A stretch of 34,913 nucleotides of DNA from Betaproteobacteria bacterium. GTDB lineage: Bacteria > Pseudomonadota > Gammaproteobacteria > Burkholderiales > SG8-41. The stretch lies in contig CANJQI010000039.1 in the NCBI GenBank assembly GCA_947476215.1, positions 1-34,913 on the forward strand. Reading direction: 5' to 3'. Position 1 is the stretch's first letter, and each line of letters begins with the position of its first letter. Below the pieces are notes generated by a model. It searched no databases. It was not told where the DNA came from and saw only the letters and a list, made by a program, of their open reading frames with translations. The position numbers were made by a program, and so were the translations under genes. Below, piece by piece: positions 7,561 through 15,658 of this stretch.

Positions 7561-8550
7561 TCACTCCGCACGTATGCCGACGTTTTTTATGACTTTTCCC
7601 CATTTCGCAACCTCCTGCCGGATATGGTTCGCGAATTCCTGCGGGGTCCCGGTTACGACTTCAAGTGCATCGCTGGCGAGGCTGGTGACGATTGCTTCGG
7701 CGCTCATGATGCGGCGAATTTCGTCGTTCAGCTTGCTTACCGCGTGGGCGGGCATGCCGGCCGGACCGAGCACGCCATACCACGATACAAATTCATAACC
7801 CGGCACGCCAGCCTCGGCAATCGTCACCAGCGTCGGCGCGGCGGGGGAGCGCTTGGTGCTTGTCACGCCCAGTGCTTTCAGCTTGCCTGCCTTGACGTGC
7901 GGCATGGAGGAAATGATGGTGTTGAATATAATGGACACCTCACCACCGAGCAACGCGATCACAGCCTGACTGCCGCCTTTGTACGGCACGTGGTTGAGGC
8001 GTATCTGCGCCAGCGATTTGAGAAGTTCCGCCGACAGGTGCGTAGTCCCCCCTACCCCGCCGGAACCGTAGTTAAGCTGATCCGGTTTCGCTTTGGCGAG
8101 TGCAATGAGTTCCTTGACGGTCGTGACGGGAAGGCTGGAATTCACCAGCAGTATATTGGGCGACATCGTGATCTGCGTCACCGGTGTGAAGTCCCTCACG
8201 GCGTCATAGGGCAGATTCTTGTAAAGACCGGGACTGATGGCGTGCGTGCCTATGCTGCCCATGATGAGCGTGTAACCGTCGGGCGCCGATTTCGCGGTAA
8301 TTTCCGCTCCCACGGTGCCGCCTGCACCGGTGCGGTTGTCGACGACCACCGGCTGCCCGAACCTGTCGGTCAGTCGTTGGGCAATCATTCGCCCCAGCAC
8401 GTCCAAACCGCCGCCGGCGGCAAATGGCACGATCAGCCGTATGGGTTTGGTTGGGTATTCGGCGACTGCGGCTGCATGCGCATTGAACGTCGCAAAGATG
8501 GTCGCCAGCACGACCGGCGAGCAAGCGGTTGTGAATTTTAGAAACGGCAC
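7561..8550 (-). CDS. Bug-3: TctC/Bug-family substrate-binding protein
   Basis: 329 residues from a GTG start (MPFLKFTTAC as translated), preferred because a GGGAGGGG purine tract lies about ten bases upstream and because a normal signal peptide (to about residue 28, AHAAA) begins there. The upstream in-frame extension is Arg-rich and unlike a signal peptide. Core landmarks are YPTKPIRLIVPFAAGGGLD with Asp50, VVVDNRTGAGGTVG, APDGYTLIMGS, LPYDAVRDFTPVT, LNYGSGGVGGTTHL, VPYKGGSQAVIALL and PHVKAGKLKALGVTS. This is the commonest Bug type (the GLYKNLPYD form), distinct from the Trp-bearing subclade. It lies between the hydrolase and Bug-2 in the same run. Confidence 0.92.
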   Translation of the reverse strand: MPFLKFTTACSPVVLATIFATFNAHAAAVAEYPTKPIRLIVPFAAGGGLDVLGRMIAQRLTDRFGQPVVVDNRTGAGGTVGAEITAKSAPDGYTLIMGSIGTHAISPGLYKNLPYDAVRDFTPVTQITMSPNILLVNSSLPVTTVKELIALAKAKPDQLNYGSGGVGGTTHLSAELLKSLAQIRLNHVPYKGGSQAVIALLGGEVSIIFNTIISSMPHVKAGKLKALGVTSTKRSPAAPTLVTIAEAGVPGYEFVSWYGVLGPAGMPAHAVSKLNDEIRRIMSAEAIVTSLASDALEVVTGTPQEFANHIRQEVAKWGKVIKNVGIRAE

Positions 8551-8579
8551 GGCGTTTGCCCCCCTCCCTACCCTCCCCC

Positions 8580-8594
8580 GGGCACGATGTGCCC
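8580..8594. repeat. GC-rich palindrome next to a pyrimidine tract
   Basis: GGGCAC (8580-8585), GAT, GTGCCC (8589-8594) forms a perfect six-base stem with a three-base loop, beside a C/T-rich tract at about 8559-8579 (purine-rich on the coding minus strand). It lies in the 92-base spacer between the hydrolase and Bug-3 and is transcribed in the 5' leader of Bug-3. It resembles small dispersed intergenic repeats of proteobacteria, or it may modulate Bug-3 translation; the neighbouring purine tract probably serves as its ribosome site. Confidence 0.4.
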
Positions 8595-8642
8595 AAGTGA
8601 GGGAAAAAGTGTGAGATATCCGTTTCACTCTGGTAGCGGTCA

Positions 8643-9491
8643 TCACTCGTGGCACGATATTCCGTCATACCGTGCCGCGAAATGCAGGACTTCCGACGTA
8701 CACGCCGCCGGTTCGAAGTTCTGTATCGCATGGTATTGGGACGGTATCTGCACCAGACGAAAGTCGTGCAGACTACTCTTCAAAGCGCGCAATTGCTCTT
8801 CGTCGAAGATCTTGTTGTGTGAGGGATAAAGTCCGAGCACCGGCGCTTTGATTCTGGGCAGGAACGGTACCGCGCTGAAGCCGGACACCCAATTAAACAT
8901 GGCCACAAGAACTTCGATACTGCTCGCCGCACGGACTCTCTCGTCCACGTACCACTGCAGCATGGCCGGATCGGAATCGGGCGGGAAGCGTCTGCCGGCG
9001 TTGGACGCTTCGGCCCACGCACGCAATCCCATCTTGCGCAGCGCATCCATTCTCGATTCATGACCATAGGCGGTGCTTTGCTTGTCATGGTCATTGAGAT
9101 AGACGGGCGCTGACACCAGGCTCAGGGTACGAACGCGTTGCGGATATTCCGCTGCAAATGCCATGCCGAGCAGTCCGCCAAACGATTCTCCGCAGTAATG
9201 CACTGACTCGCATCCGGCGTGATTGATGATCGCATTGAAATCGGACAGGTACTGCGCCAGGCCTATGCCTTTTTCAGGATCGAAATCAGTCGACGACTTA
9301 CCCAACCCGCGCAGGTCGGGACGCACGACGCGATAGTAGCGGCTCAGATACGGTATCCAGCTATACCAGAATTGCGACGAGCGGCCGAAGCCGTGTTGCA
9401 GCAACAACGTGGGCGCGGATTTCCACGGATCGGTGTAGTCGTCGAGTTCATAGTAAAGCGTTGGTCCGTCTTTTCGTTCTACGTAGGGCAT
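8643..9491 (-). CDS. Alpha/beta-fold hydrolase
   Basis: 282 residues. LLQHGFGRSSQFW at 30-42 supplies the oxyanion-hole HG, RPDLRGLGKS at 57-66 is the usual second loop, and GESFGG at 101-106 is the nucleophile elbow with Ser103. A histidine in SQYHAIQN (His254) fits the catalytic base, and an acid is probably Asp230 or nearby in LYPSHNKIFDEE. No signal peptide, so cytoplasmic. Probable serine hydrolase of an ester, lactone or C-C bond (meta-cleavage hydrolase type); the substrate is not readable. GGAGAGAGG precedes the ATG. It is flanked by Bug-4 and Bug-3 in a same-strand run, which suggests that it processes a substrate taken up by those receptors. Confidence 0.9.
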   Translation of the reverse strand: MPYVERKDGPTLYYELDDYTDPWKSAPTLLLQHGFGRSSQFWYSWIPYLSRYYRVVRPDLRGLGKSSTDFDPEKGIGLAQYLSDFNAIINHAGCESVHYCGESFGGLLGMAFAAEYPQRVRTLSLVSAPVYLNDHDKQSTAYGHESRMDALRKMGLRAWAEASNAGRRFPPDSDPAMLQWYVDERVRAASSIEVLVAMFNWVSGFSAVPFLPRIKAPVLGLYPSHNKIFDEEQLRALKSSLHDFRLVQIPSQYHAIQNFEPAACTSEVLHFAARYDGISCHE

Positions 9492-9551
9492 GGCCTCTCT
9501 CCAACTAAATTTTTCAGCACGGTGAACAGTGGCCGCAGACGGGAACTTGCC

Positions 9552-10580
9552 TCAGTCCGCACTGGCGCCGGAACTTTTTACGACGCGGGTCCATGTCTCG
9601 ATTTCCTGATGGATAAACTTCGCGAAATCGGCGGAACTGCTGCCGACCGTTTCGATGCCGTCCTTGGCTAATCGATCTTTTGTGTCCGGGGACAGCAACA
9701 AGCGCGCGATTTCCCGTTGTAGCCGCGACACGATTGCAGTTGGAGTGGCAGCCGGCGCCAGTATCCCCCACCAGCCGGTCACCGCGAAGCCGGGCACGCC
9801 GGACTCCGCGACTGTCGGGATATCCGGCGCCATCTGCGCACGGCGTGCCCCGGTCACCGCGAGTGATTTCAGCTTTCCGGCCTTGACCAGCGGCATCAGT
9901 ATCAATACCCCGCTCGCCATGACCTGCACTTCTCCGCTGACGATGGCATTGAGCACCGGGCCACCGCCGTTGTAAGCCACATGCACCAGATCCACTTTGG
10001 CCATGCTCTTGAATAACTCCATTATCAGATGACTGGGCGTACCCTTTCCGGCGGACGCGTAATTGATCTGACCGGGCTTGCTCCTGGCGAGATCGATCAA
10101 CTGTCGAATCGAGGTCACCGGAACGGAAAGGTGAGCCACCACCAGCAGAGGCGCGGCTCCCACTTGCGTCACCGGCGCAAATGCTTTTTCGGTGTCATAG
10201 GGCAGCTTGCTATACAGGCTGGGATTGATCGCATGAGTACCCGCCACAACCAGTAGCGTGTATCCGTCGGGCATCGCCTTGGCGGCAATGGCGGTCCCGA
10301 CAATGCCGGCGGCTCCGGCACGATCATCGACCACGACCTGGTGCCCCCAGCTTTCGCTTAATTTCTGTGCCACGACGCGCCCGAGCGCATCGGCGGTGCT
10401 GCCGGGAGCCGACGGCACGATCAGTCGTATCGGCCTTGTCGGGTAAGAAGCTTGCCGGGTGGCGTCGGCGTTTCGATCCGAAGAGGCCGGCAGCGATTGC
10501 GCCTGCGCGCTCACCGGCCAGATACCGGCAAAGATGCCGCATGACAGAAAAACCGCAACGAAATAACGCGGAGATGACAT
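9552..10580 (-). CDS. Bug-4: TctC/Bug-family substrate-binding protein
   Basis: 342 residues from the ATG preceded by AAAGGGA. A much longer open frame upstream runs antisense through prpD and is rejected. The signal peptide ends about residue 28 (SAQAQ) and is followed by an unusual polar linker (about 29-45, SSDRNADATRQ) before YPTRPIRLIVPSAPG. The GG of the ligand loop is replaced by GSTAD, but the Asp (Asp64) is kept. Other landmarks are VVVDDRAGAAG, MPDGYTLLVVAG, KLPYDTEKAFAPVT, INYASAGKGTPSHL, and a C-terminal HQEIETWTRVVKSSGA helix. It stands 77 bases after prpD and 60 before the hydrolase, consistent with an operon. Confidence 0.92.
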   Translation of the reverse strand: MSSPRYFVAVFLSCGIFAGIWPVSAQAQSLPASSDRNADATRQASYPTRPIRLIVPSAPGSTADALGRVVAQKLSESWGHQVVVDDRAGAAGIVGTAIAAKAMPDGYTLLVVAGTHAINPSLYSKLPYDTEKAFAPVTQVGAAPLLVVAHLSVPVTSIRQLIDLARSKPGQINYASAGKGTPSHLIMELFKSMAKVDLVHVAYNGGGPVLNAIVSGEVQVMASGVLILMPLVKAGKLKSLAVTGARRAQMAPDIPTVAESGVPGFAVTGWWGILAPAATPTAIVSRLQREIARLLLSPDTKDRLAKDGIETVGSSSADFAKFIHQEIETWTRVVKSSGASAD

Positions 10581-10657
10581 TTTATGTTCCCTTTCTGATT
10601 GCCGGGACAGTCCATTCCGAAACTGTCCGGTTTTGGTACGGACCACAACCATTCCGA

Positions 10658-12094
10658 TCATGGCACAAACAGCGCCATGAAATCCTTGAACGGCACTTTT
10701 TTGAGGTCCTGCAGGTTGCTGCACGCCGCCATGATCTTGTCCTGGCGCCTGACGGAAAATATCTGCTTGAGGCTGTCGCGGAATTTCTGCTCCACGATCG
10801 GCAGCCCCTCCTTGCGACGCTTGGGATGGCCGACCGGATAGTCGATGCGCACTTCGGGGGTTCTGGTTCCGTCGCGAAACTCGACATACAAGGCATTGCA
10901 ATTTGTGCGTTTGCGCGCGTCATAGAAGTCGCGCGTAAAACTTTTGTCTTCCTTGACTATCATTTTGGCGCGCAGCCTGTCGATTCTGGGATCCGCGGCC
11001 GCCTTGTTGTCGTAGTCGCGCGCGGCAAGTTTTCCATGGATAAGCACATAGGCCACCACATACTGGACGCAGTGATCACGGCTCGCCGGATCTTTCAATG
11101 GCCCCTCTCTTGAAGCGCTCTTGACGGTCTTTTCGTGCGTGCGCAAATGCACGGACTTAATATCGCCTATGCGGTCCTTGACCAGCGCATGCAGTCGAAG
11201 CGCACATTCACTGGCGCTTTGCGCATGGAAATGCGCGGGAAAGGGTATCTTGAAAAGTACGTTTTCGACCACGAAGGTGCCGAGCGGACGAGCGAGCTCC
11301 ACGGGTTTGCCATGCATCAGCGTATCAGCGAAACCCCAGCGCGGTGCGGTCAATGCATTGGGGAAACCCACTTCGCCGCGCAGCGCCATCAATGCGTGCA
11401 TGACACCGCGAGCCGCCGCATCACCTGCGGCCCATTTCATGCGCCAGCCAGCGCTGCTGCCTATCCGATAGTGCCGCGGATTGGCGCCGTCCAGAAATGC
11501 GTTTGATACGGCATTGATGATCTGGTCACGCCCGCCGCCGAGCATTCGGGTTGCCACCGCGCTGGAGGCAACGGTGACCAGACCGACGGAGTCCAGACCG
11601 ATATCGATAAAGTTTGTTTTCAGATAAAGAACACCCTGTATCTCGTAAACCTTGATCAGCGCGGTTAACACGTCACCCACGGTTAATGCCCGCTTGCGGC
11701 GGGCGGCGGCGTTGCGACTGACGTAGTCTGCAACCGCGAGGACGGCGCCCAGATTATCCGATGGATGACCACCATCAAGTCCAAACCAGGTATCGCTATG
11801 TTCCAGCCAGCGGATGGCGCTGCTGATGTCAAAGGCGGCTTTGACAGGCTCCAGGCTGTAGCGCGTGCCGGGAACCCGGGCGCCATTGGGCAGAGACGCG
11901 CCCGGGACCATGGGGCCAAGCAACTTGGTACATTCCGGATACTCCAATGCATTAAGACCGCAGGCGATGGAATCCAGCAGGCAGCAACGTGCCATCGTGT
12001 AAGCAGCCTGTGACGTGACGCGGTATCCGGTGACGTACTCCGCAATCTGGCGTAGCACCAGATCGGGCGCCGACTTCTTGGTTTGGGATGCCAT
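10658..12094 (-). CDS. prpD: PrpD-like 2-methylcitrate dehydratase
   Basis: 478 residues from ATG (MASQTKKS). Unlike the other two MmgE/PrpD proteins here, it follows bona fide PrpD closely throughout: DSIACGLNALEYPECTKLLG, GHPSDNLGAVLAVADY, WAAGDAAARGVMHALMA, FPAHFHAQSA, DHCVQYVVA and YPVGHPKRRKEG are all PrpD landmarks. PrpD dehydrates 2-methylcitrate to 2-methyl-cis-aconitate in propionyl-CoA oxidation, in the cytoplasm. However no prpB, prpC or acnD lies nearby, and the classical HSDTWL segment reads HSDTWFGLDG here, so a related substrate is possible. No clear ribosome site precedes the ATG; a TTG 24 codons upstream is an alternative start. First gene of the minus run with Bug-4, divergent from Bug-5. 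Confidence 0.85.
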   Translation of the reverse strand: MASQTKKSAPDLVLRQIAEYVTGYRVTSQAAYTMARCCLLDSIACGLNALEYPECTKLLGPMVPGASLPNGARVPGTRYSLEPVKAAFDISSAIRWLEHSDTWFGLDGGHPSDNLGAVLAVADYVSRNAAARRKRALTVGDVLTALIKVYEIQGVLYLKTNFIDIGLDSVGLVTVASSAVATRMLGGGRDQIINAVSNAFLDGANPRHYRIGSSAGWRMKWAAGDAAARGVMHALMALRGEVGFPNALTAPRWGFADTLMHGKPVELARPLGTFVVENVLFKIPFPAHFHAQSASECALRLHALVKDRIGDIKSVHLRTHEKTVKSASREGPLKDPASRDHCVQYVVAYVLIHGKLAARDYDNKAAADPRIDRLRAKMIVKEDKSFTRDFYDARKRTNCNALYVEFRDGTRTPEVRIDYPVGHPKRRKEGLPIVEQKFRDSLKQIFSVRRQDKIMAACSNLQDLKKVPFKDFMALFVP

Positions 12095-12221
12095 GAGTTG
12101 ATCAGTGTGAGAAATGGAAAATCCAGCGGGAGATTGATGCAGCCTGCAATCGCTGCATAATAGCAAACTCGACGGACATCAATTAACCTCGAATACGCGG
12201 CCTGAACATTGCATCCAAGCG

Positions 12222-13193
12222 ATGAAACCTCATCTCAAAGACATCCGGCCCGGCATTGGGCTCATATCAACGGTCTGCATAACGCTCGTCACCGCGAATC
12301 TGGTTTCGGCCCAAAACTATCCCAACAAGCCCATACGCATGGTGACCACCGCGCCGGCCGGCGGCAGCGCCCTCGCCGCACGCCTGATCGCCCCTGGACT
12401 GACAACCAGCCTCGGGCAGCAGGTCGTGGTCGACAGTCGCGGCAACGTCGCAGCGGAAATTGTTGCGAAATCAGCGCCTGACGGGTACACGCTGTTGGTG
12501 TACGGGTCGACGGTGTGGCTAGCGCCGCTGTTGAGCGACATGCCGTACGATCCGGCCAGGGATTTCACGCCCGTCAGCCTGGTTTCGAATTCGCCTAACG
12601 TGCTGGTTGTCAATCCGGCGCTGGGCGTGAAGTCGGTGAAGGAGCTGATTGCGCTTGCCAGGGCGAAACCCGGCGCACTGAACTACGGAGCATCGGGGAT
12701 AGGTTCGTCACTCCACCTCGCGCCGGAGATGTTCAAAGCCATGGCCGGCGTCAATATCGTGCACGTTAACTACAAAGGCAGCGGCCAGGCGCTCACCGAC
12801 CTGATCGGCGGACAAGTGCAGTTGATGTTCCCGGTCGGCCCTTCGGTCGTGCCCCATATCAAGTCCGGACGGCTGCGCGCGCTGGCAGTGACGAGCGCGC
12901 AGCCCACGCCCCAATTTCCCGACCTGCCTACGGTGGCGGCGTCCGGCCTGCCGGGTTACGAAACGGTATCTCGGAGCGGCATACTCGCACCGGCAAAAAC
13001 GTCCATGACCATCATCAACCGTCTGCATCAGGAAATTGTGCGCGCCATGACCAACCCCGATGTGCGCGAGACGTTTTTCAACGGCGGCGCGGATGTGGTG
13101 GCGAGTACGCCCGCGCAGTTTGCGGCCGCCATCAAATCCGACATGACGCGCATGGGCAAGGTCATCAAGGACGCAGGCATACGTGCCGACTGA
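12222..13193 (+). CDS. Bug-5: TctC/Bug-family protein lacking the ligand-loop Asp
   Basis: 323 residues with a signal peptide ending at about 30 (LVSA). YPNKPIRMVTTAPAGG at 33-48 is followed by SALAARLIA, so the Asp found at this position in the other twelve intact Bug proteins of the window is Ala50. The rest is normal: LGQQVVVDSRGN, APDGYTLLVYGS, the subclade Trp in TVWLAPLL, MPYDPARDFTPVS, LNYGASGIGSSLHL, VNYKGSGQALTDLIGG, PHIKSGRLRALAVTS and KSDMTRMGKVIKDAGI. The missing acid may change ligand choice or abolish binding. The ribosome site is weak. The gene is divergent from prpD, with 127 bases between the two starts, and converges on the racemase gene. Confidence 0.92.
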   Translation: MKPHLKDIRPGIGLISTVCITLVTANLVSAQNYPNKPIRMVTTAPAGGSALAARLIAPGLTTSLGQQVVVDSRGNVAAEIVAKSAPDGYTLLVYGSTVWLAPLLSDMPYDPARDFTPVSLVSNSPNVLVVNPALGVKSVKELIALARAKPGALNYGASGIGSSLHLAPEMFKAMAGVNIVHVNYKGSGQALTDLIGGQVQLMFPVGPSVVPHIKSGRLRALAVTSAQPTPQFPDLPTVAASGLPGYETVSRSGILAPAKTSMTIINRLHQEIVRAMTNPDVRETFFNGGADVVASTPAQFAAAIKSDMTRMGKVIKDAGIRAD

Positions 13194-13293
13194 CTTATGC
13201 AGGGGGCGCCGCATGGTAATAGCATGTTTTTATTGGCATTTTGTTCATTCGCCACGCACACGGTATCGCACCTGAACGCAGTACCGCCGCCCC

Positions 13294-14391
13294 TTATCCG
13301 ACCCGCAGTTTCTCTATCAGATCCGGATCCGGATCTACGCCCAGTCCAGGGCCTTGCGGAACGGCGATGCAACCGTTTCCACCGGGCGTAATCGCATCAT
13401 GGAGTGGATTCTCCGCAACATCGGAATCGTAGCGTTCGACCAGACTGTCGTTGGCCATGGCGGCGATGCAGTGCATGGACGCGATCAAGCCCGGGCCCAG
13501 CCCGGATGAGTGCGGCACGACGCTCACGCCAAACGCATCCGCCAGTGCCATCACTTTTCGCATCTGCGTCACACCGCCCACTTTGATGATGCTCGGCTGC
13601 GCATAGGCGATGGCGCCGGCGAGGAACAGGTTTTTGAAATCAGACAACATCGCGTTTTCGCCCGCGGCGAGCGGAATACCGCCCTGCGTTCGCACTCTTG
13701 CAAGACCCGCATAGTCCTCCGGCGGCCATACCGGCTCCTCCATCCATTTGAGATTGAGCGGCTTGAGTTTCTGCGCCAGATCGATGGCCTGCTCCACCGT
13801 GCATGAGGAACTGCAGTCGACCATCAGCGCAACGTCGGGCCCGGCGGTTTTTCGACCGGCACCGATTGCGTCCTCGGTCACCTCATGCAGCTTGATATGC
13901 CGGTAACCGCGCTTGAGCGCACGCTCGACGTAATGTGCGACGGCGCGCGGCTCGCCATAGCGCGGCACGCTCGCGTAAGCCGGCAGTTCCCTGCGCAGCG
14001 ATCCGCCGAGCAGCCGATAAAGCGGCAAGCCGGCCAGCTTGCCGGCGATATCCCATAGCGCAATATCGATCGCCGATATGCCGAACGTGGCCGGACCATT
14101 ACGCCCCAGGTTGCCCATGACATGCTGCAGATGCTCGACCAACGCGCTGATCGCGGTCGGATCGCGACCGATGCACATCGGGCTCATAACGGTGTCGATC
14201 GCCGCCTTGGTCGCGGAGAAAATGCGCGAACCGAATCCCTCGCCCCAGCCGCTCACGCCTTCGTCGGTGTCGACGCGCACCAGCAGCGTCTCGACAACCG
14301 TACGCGCCACGCCGCGCGACATCGGCACCACATTGCCATCCACAACCATCGGCATCTTGATGACGATGGATTCAATCTTCGTAATCTTCAT
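13294..14391 (-). CDS. Mandelate racemase/muconate lactonizing enzyme family protein (enolase superfamily)
   Basis: 365 residues. A capping domain (1-125) with GWGEGFGS at 48-55 is followed by the barrel. Visible catalytic features are HIKLHE with Lys167 and His169 (K-x-H rather than K-x-K), the metal ligands Asp192 (MVDCS), Glu218/219 (MEEP) and Glu245 (GEN), and His294 in VPHSSG on the second acid-base position. This pattern points to a sugar-acid or hydroxy-acid dehydratase or racemase rather than a muconate cycloisomerase; the exact substrate is open. Start chosen at the ATG with GGAGAAG upstream. Cytoplasmic. It is divergent from the Old Yellow Enzyme gene across 133 bases, an arrangement suggesting a shared control region, and convergent with Bug-5. 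Confidence 0.9.
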   Translation of the reverse strand: MKITKIESIVIKMPMVVDGNVVPMSRGVARTVVETLLVRVDTDEGVSGWGEGFGSRIFSATKAAIDTVMSPMCIGRDPTAISALVEHLQHVMGNLGRNGPATFGISAIDIALWDIAGKLAGLPLYRLLGGSLRRELPAYASVPRYGEPRAVAHYVERALKRGYRHIKLHEVTEDAIGAGRKTAGPDVALMVDCSSSCTVEQAIDLAQKLKPLNLKWMEEPVWPPEDYAGLARVRTQGGIPLAAGENAMLSDFKNLFLAGAIAYAQPSIIKVGGVTQMRKVMALADAFGVSVVPHSSGLGPGLIASMHCIAAMANDSLVERYDSDVAENPLHDAITPGGNGCIAVPQGPGLGVDPDPDLIEKLRVG

Positions 14392-14524
14392 AGACTTCTC
14401 CGTTGCACATTTCCCGCAATCTGCAAATAAGTGTAGCGGAATCGGCGCTTGGGTGGCGCGCCCCTGTTCCGCTTGTATGGTGTGCATTACAATCCTGAGC
14501 ACACAGACAAGCCAGGGCGCGCAC

Positions 14525-15655
14525 ATGACCAAACACCTTCCTGCACTCTTCACGTCGCTGAAGATACGCGATGTCACCCTGAAAAACAGAATCATGGTGT
14601 CGCCGATGTCCATGTATTCGGCGATCGATGGCTACGCCACCGAATGGCATTACACACACTACGCCAAATACGCGACCGGGGGCGCCGGACTGGTTTGCAT
14701 CGAAGCGAGCAAGGTGGACACCAACGGCGTCGGCACGCTGGGCGATCTGGGGCTGTGGAAAGACGAACATATCGCACCCATCAAGCGCATCGCCGACATG
14801 ATCCGCAGCGAGGGTTCGATATCCGGCATACAGCTCAATCATTCAGGCCGCAAAGCGGGTACTGCACGGCCGTGGCATGGATTCGGCCCGCTCGATCGCA
14901 GCGTCAAAGTGGAAGGCCGGGACCACTGGCCTGTGGTCGCGCCCAGTCCCATCGCCTATCTCGACGGCTGGCCGGTACCACGGGAACTGACACAGGATGG
15001 CATCGATGAGGTGATCGCGGCGTTTGCGCAGGCAGCACGCCGCGCCAACGATGCCGGCATCGACGTGCTCGAAATTCACGGCGCGCACGGTTATCTGATA
15101 CATGAGTTCCTGTCGCCGGCGGCCAATCAGCGCAAGGATCGCTATGGCGGCAGCATGGAAAACCGCATGCGCTTCGCGCTCGAAGTGACACAAGCCGTGC
15201 GCCGCTGCTGGCCAGCCGGCAAACCGCTGTTCTTTCGCGTCTCGGCGCAGGACGAAAACGGCTGGACGATAGGCGATTCCATCGTGCTGGCGCGCGAACT
15301 CAAACCCTTGGGCGTGGACGCCATAGACTGCTCATCGGGCGGCATCAGCGTGCGCTCCCCCACCGCGTCCAATATCGCGCATCAACTCGGTTTTCAGGTG
15401 CCGTTTGCGGAAGCCATACGCCGCGAAGCCGACATCATGACCATTGCCGTGGGCCTCATCGTCAAGACGCAGCAGGCAGAAGGGATACTGGCAAACGGTC
15501 AGGCGGACATAGTCGCCCTTGGCCGGGAAATGCTCTACAACCCGTTCTGGCCGATACACGCGGCCGCAGAACTGGGGCTCGACCCCGAGTTCAGGAATAT
15601 GCCCGAACAATACGGGTGGTGGCTGGCACGCCGTGCCAAGGCGGGGTACAAGTAA
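14525..15655 (+). CDS. NADH:flavin oxidoreductase, Old Yellow Enzyme family (YqjM-like)
   Basis: 376 residues forming an FMN-binding TIM barrel. N-terminal LKNRIMVSPMSMYSA at 19-33 aligns with the YqjM segment SPMCMYS, but the Cys that tunes FMN in YqjM is Ser29 here; Tyr31 is kept. NHSGRKA at 105-111 and EIHGAHGYLIHEFLSP at 183-198 supply FMN and substrate contacts (His185/His188), and RYGGSMENR follows. Such enzymes reduce activated C=C bonds of enones or enoyl thioesters, and some are 2,4-dienoyl-CoA reductases, though the short length here lacks the Fe-S/FAD part. Start is the ATG following the GCGCGCAC leader. The stop is 3 bases from the convergent acyl-CoA dehydrogenase stop. Confidence 0.9.
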   Translation: MTKHLPALFTSLKIRDVTLKNRIMVSPMSMYSAIDGYATEWHYTHYAKYATGGAGLVCIEASKVDTNGVGTLGDLGLWKDEHIAPIKRIADMIRSEGSISGIQLNHSGRKAGTARPWHGFGPLDRSVKVEGRDHWPVVAPSPIAYLDGWPVPRELTQDGIDEVIAAFAQAARRANDAGIDVLEIHGAHGYLIHEFLSPAANQRKDRYGGSMENRMRFALEVTQAVRRCWPAGKPLFFRVSAQDENGWTIGDSIVLARELKPLGVDAIDCSSGGISVRSPTASNIAHQLGFQVPFAEAIRREADIMTIAVGLIVKTQQAEGILANGQADIVALGREMLYNPFWPIHAAAELGLDPEFRNMPEQYGWWLARRAKAGYK

Positions 15656-15658
15656 TTT

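Noticed and set aside
10581-10901. N-terminal extension of Bug-4 into prpD
   Set aside because: The extension is antisense to prpD coding sequence, whereas AAAGGGA and a normal signal peptide mark the ATG at 10580.
14039-14524. N-terminal extension of the Old Yellow Enzyme
   Set aside because: It lies antisense to the racemase gene, and the family's normal N-terminus begins at ATG 14525.
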